Shown here: positions 6,915 through 8,075 of the stretch, piece after piece
Layout: every line of letters starts with the position of its first letter
How positions within the stretch are numbered: the first letter of the stretch is position 1
Assembly (NCBI GenBank): GCA_020446665.1
Contig: JAGREF010000129.1
Location: 1 to 8,075, forward strand
From: Sphingomonadaceae bacterium
GTDB taxonomy: Bacteria; Pseudomonadota; Alphaproteobacteria; Sphingomonadales; Sphingomonadaceae
Direction of reading: 5' to 3'
DNA length: 8,075 nucleotides
Notes under the pieces: generated by a model
The model's database searches: none
What the model saw: only the letters and a program-made list of their open reading frames with translations
What the model was told of the DNA's origin: nothing
Position numbers and translations under genes: made by a program

Positions 6915-7778
6915 TTATGCCGTAGCGATAGAGGCTGCTTTCACTGTATTGCTAAGCAGGCAGGCGATGGTCATCGGGCCTACCCCGCCGGGGACAGGTG
7001 TAACCGCGCGGGCATGCTGGACTTCGTCAAAGGCGATATCGCCCACCAGCCGGTCTTTCCCGCCGCTTTCGCTAGCGACGCGGGTGATGCCGACATCGAT
7101 CAGCACCGCCCCTTCCTTGACCCAGAAACCCTTGACCAGTCGCGGTGCACCGGCAGCGGCGATGATGATATCGGCCTGACGGGCAATATCAGGCAGGCCG
7201 CGTGTTTCGATATGCGTCACAGTAACAGTCGCCTCGCGCTCCAGCAGCAGCATGGCTATGGGCTTGCCCACGATGTTGGACTTGCCGATCACGACTGCGT
7301 TCATGCCGGTGAGATCATCGATCACAGTGTCGAGCAGTTTCATCACGCCCAGCGGTGTGCAGGGCACCAGCCCCCCGGTGCCGGTGGACAGGCGACCGAC
7401 ATTGACCGGGTGGAACCCGTCCACATCCTTGCCCGGATCAATCGCGCCCAGCACCGCGCCGGCATCGATATGTTCAGGCAACGGTACCTGCACCAGAATG
7501 CCATGCACGGTCGGATCGGCATTGAGCCGCGCGATCAGCGTCAGCAGCGCATCCTGGCTGGTCTCAGCCGGCAGGCGATGTTCGTGGCTTTCAATGCCGA
7601 CGCGGGCGCAGGCCTTGATCTTATGCGCGACATAGACCTCGCTGGCCGGATCATTGCCGACCAGCACGACTGCCAGCCCCGGTGCACGGCCGGTGCGGGC
7701 GATGATCTGTGCCACGCCCAGTGCAGTTTCCTCGTCCAGCTGGCGAGCAACCGCACGTCCGTCGATAATCTGCGCCAT
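6915..7778 (-). CDS. folD: Bifunctional methylenetetrahydrofolate dehydrogenase / methenyltetrahydrofolate cyclohydrolase
   Basis: FolD oxidises 5,10-methylene-tetrahydrofolate to 5,10-methenyl-tetrahydrofolate with NADP+, then hydrolyses it to 10-formyl-tetrahydrofolate. This supplies formyl groups for purines and initiator tRNA. At 287 residues it is of normal length. Residues aligning with the known active site are present: Tyr49 and Lys53 (in Ser-Glu-Val-Tyr-Val-Ala-His-Lys), Gln97 (in Val-Gln-Val-Pro-Leu-Pro) and Asp120 (in Lys-Asp-Val-Asp-Gly-Phe). The Rossmann signature Gly-Lys-Ser-Asn-Ile-Val-Gly-Lys-Pro lies at 165-173, and Pro-Gly-Gly-Val-Gly-Pro-Met-Thr at 263-270 closes the folate domain. 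The protein is soluble and normally dimeric. Its ATG is only 4 bases after the purU stop, with no strong ribosome binding site, so translational coupling to purU is likely. The gene appears intact. Confidence 0.97.
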   Translation of the reverse strand: MAQIIDGRAVARQLDEETALGVAQIIARTGRAPGLAVVLVGNDPASEVYVAHKIKACARVGIESHEHRLPAETSQDALLTLIARLNADPTVHGILVQVPLPEHIDAGAVLGAIDPGKDVDGFHPVNVGRLSTGTGGLVPCTPLGVMKLLDTVIDDLTGMNAVVIGKSNIVGKPIAMLLLEREATVTVTHIETRGLPDIARQADIIIAAAGAPRLVKGFWVKEGAVLIDVGITRVASESGGKDRLVGDIAFDEVQHARAVTPVPGGVGPMTIACLLSNTVKAASIATA

Positions 7779-7782
7779 CGGG

Positions 7783-8075
7783 TCAGCTCGCGAACACGAC
7801 GGTCCGTTCGCCGTTCAGGAAAACCCGGTCTTCCAGATGTGCCTTCACCGCCTTTGCCAGCACGCGGCGTTCGACATCGCGGCCCCTGGCAACCAGCTCG
7901 TCCGCTGCTTCGCGGTGGCTTACACCTTCCACATCCTGCGCGATGATCGGCCCTTCATCGAGATCGGCCGTCACATAGTGGCTGGTCGCCCCGATCATCT
8001 TCACCCCGCGGGCATAGGCCTGATGATAGGGTTTGGCACCCTTGAAGCCGGGCAGGAAGCTGTGATGGATATTGA
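7783..8075 (-). CDS. purU: Formyltetrahydrofolate deformylase, C-terminal part (cut by the window edge)
   Basis: Only the last 96 residues are visible; the gene continues beyond the right edge. PurU hydrolyses 10-formyl-tetrahydrofolate to formate and tetrahydrofolate, balancing the one-carbon pool. The visible part begins at the catalytic block Asn-Ile-His-His-Ser-Phe-Leu-Pro, followed by [11 protein letters not shown] and Asp-Leu-Asp-Glu-Gly-Pro-Ile. By alignment with the related PurN formyltransferase, the catalytic triad is visible residues 1 (Asn), 3 (His) and 39 (Asp), all kept. The ending [11 protein letters not shown] is typical of PurU. The Lys-Pro-Tyr-His block, rather than the PurN-type Gly-Leu-His-Thr-His, favours PurU over PurN. 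The N-terminal ACT domain expected in PurU would lie outside the window. A GTG at 8004 is an internal valine, not a start. Confidence 0.95.
   Translation of the reverse strand, partial: NIHHSFLPGFKGAKPYHQAYARGVKMIGATSHYVTADLDEGPIIAQDVEGVSHREAADELVARGRDVERRVLAKAVKAHLEDRVFLNGERTVVFAS

Noticed and set aside
6816..7946. Long + strand open frame (376 codons) opposite folD and purU
   Set aside because: It runs across two well-identified genes and the gap between them. The product has no family features and is His/Asp/Gln-rich as expected from reverse-frame translation.

Overview
The window looks like ordinary chromosomal DNA from a GC-rich alphaproteobacterium, most likely a sphingomonad (Sphingomonadales, Erythrobacteraceae-like). 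This rests on the protein style recalled from memory (a DUF2339 giant membrane protein, an EtaA-like Baeyer-Villiger monooxygenase and a stand-alone CinA-type molybdopterin-binding protein) and on GC-rich coding with short intergenic gaps. No search was run, so the taxonomic call is an inference. There are seven protein genes. One is cut by the right edge and another begins exactly at base 1. I see no RNA genes, insertion sequences, CRISPR arrays or phage genes, and no gene-free stretch longer than about 110 bases.

Layout: on the + strand, a short unrecognised acidic protein fills 1-471. Everything else is on the - strand and reads from right to left: the 3' part of purU (formyltetrahydrofolate deformylase), folD only 4 bases later, an EtaA-like flavin monooxygenase, a CinA-type molybdopterin-binding domain protein, a WalW-like polysaccharide deacetylase, and a 985-residue DUF2339 polytopic membrane protein. 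The last of these ends by overlapping the tail of the + strand gene by 7 bases.

How the genes relate: purU and folD form a clear one-carbon folate unit. FolD interconverts 5,10-methylene- and 10-formyl-tetrahydrofolate, and PurU hydrolyses the latter to formate and free tetrahydrofolate. The monooxygenase has its own strong ribosome binding site, and a perfect TetR-type inverted repeat lies just upstream, so it is probably a separately controlled unit. The CinA-like gene follows 32 bases after it and may be co-transcribed. The deacetylase and DUF2339 genes follow after 108- and 65-base gaps, each containing a small dyad or repeat. I see no shared pathway linking the monooxygenase, CinA-like, deacetylase and DUF2339 genes.

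I did not find a convincing new multi-gene system. The best leads are small non-coding structures: the operator-like dyad before the monooxygenase, a dyad that would trap the DUF2339 ribosome binding site, a nested stem-loop buried in the overlapping convergent gene ends, and an 8-base-period repeat with a dyad before the deacetylase. A further lead is the unusual metal-site motif of the deacetylase.
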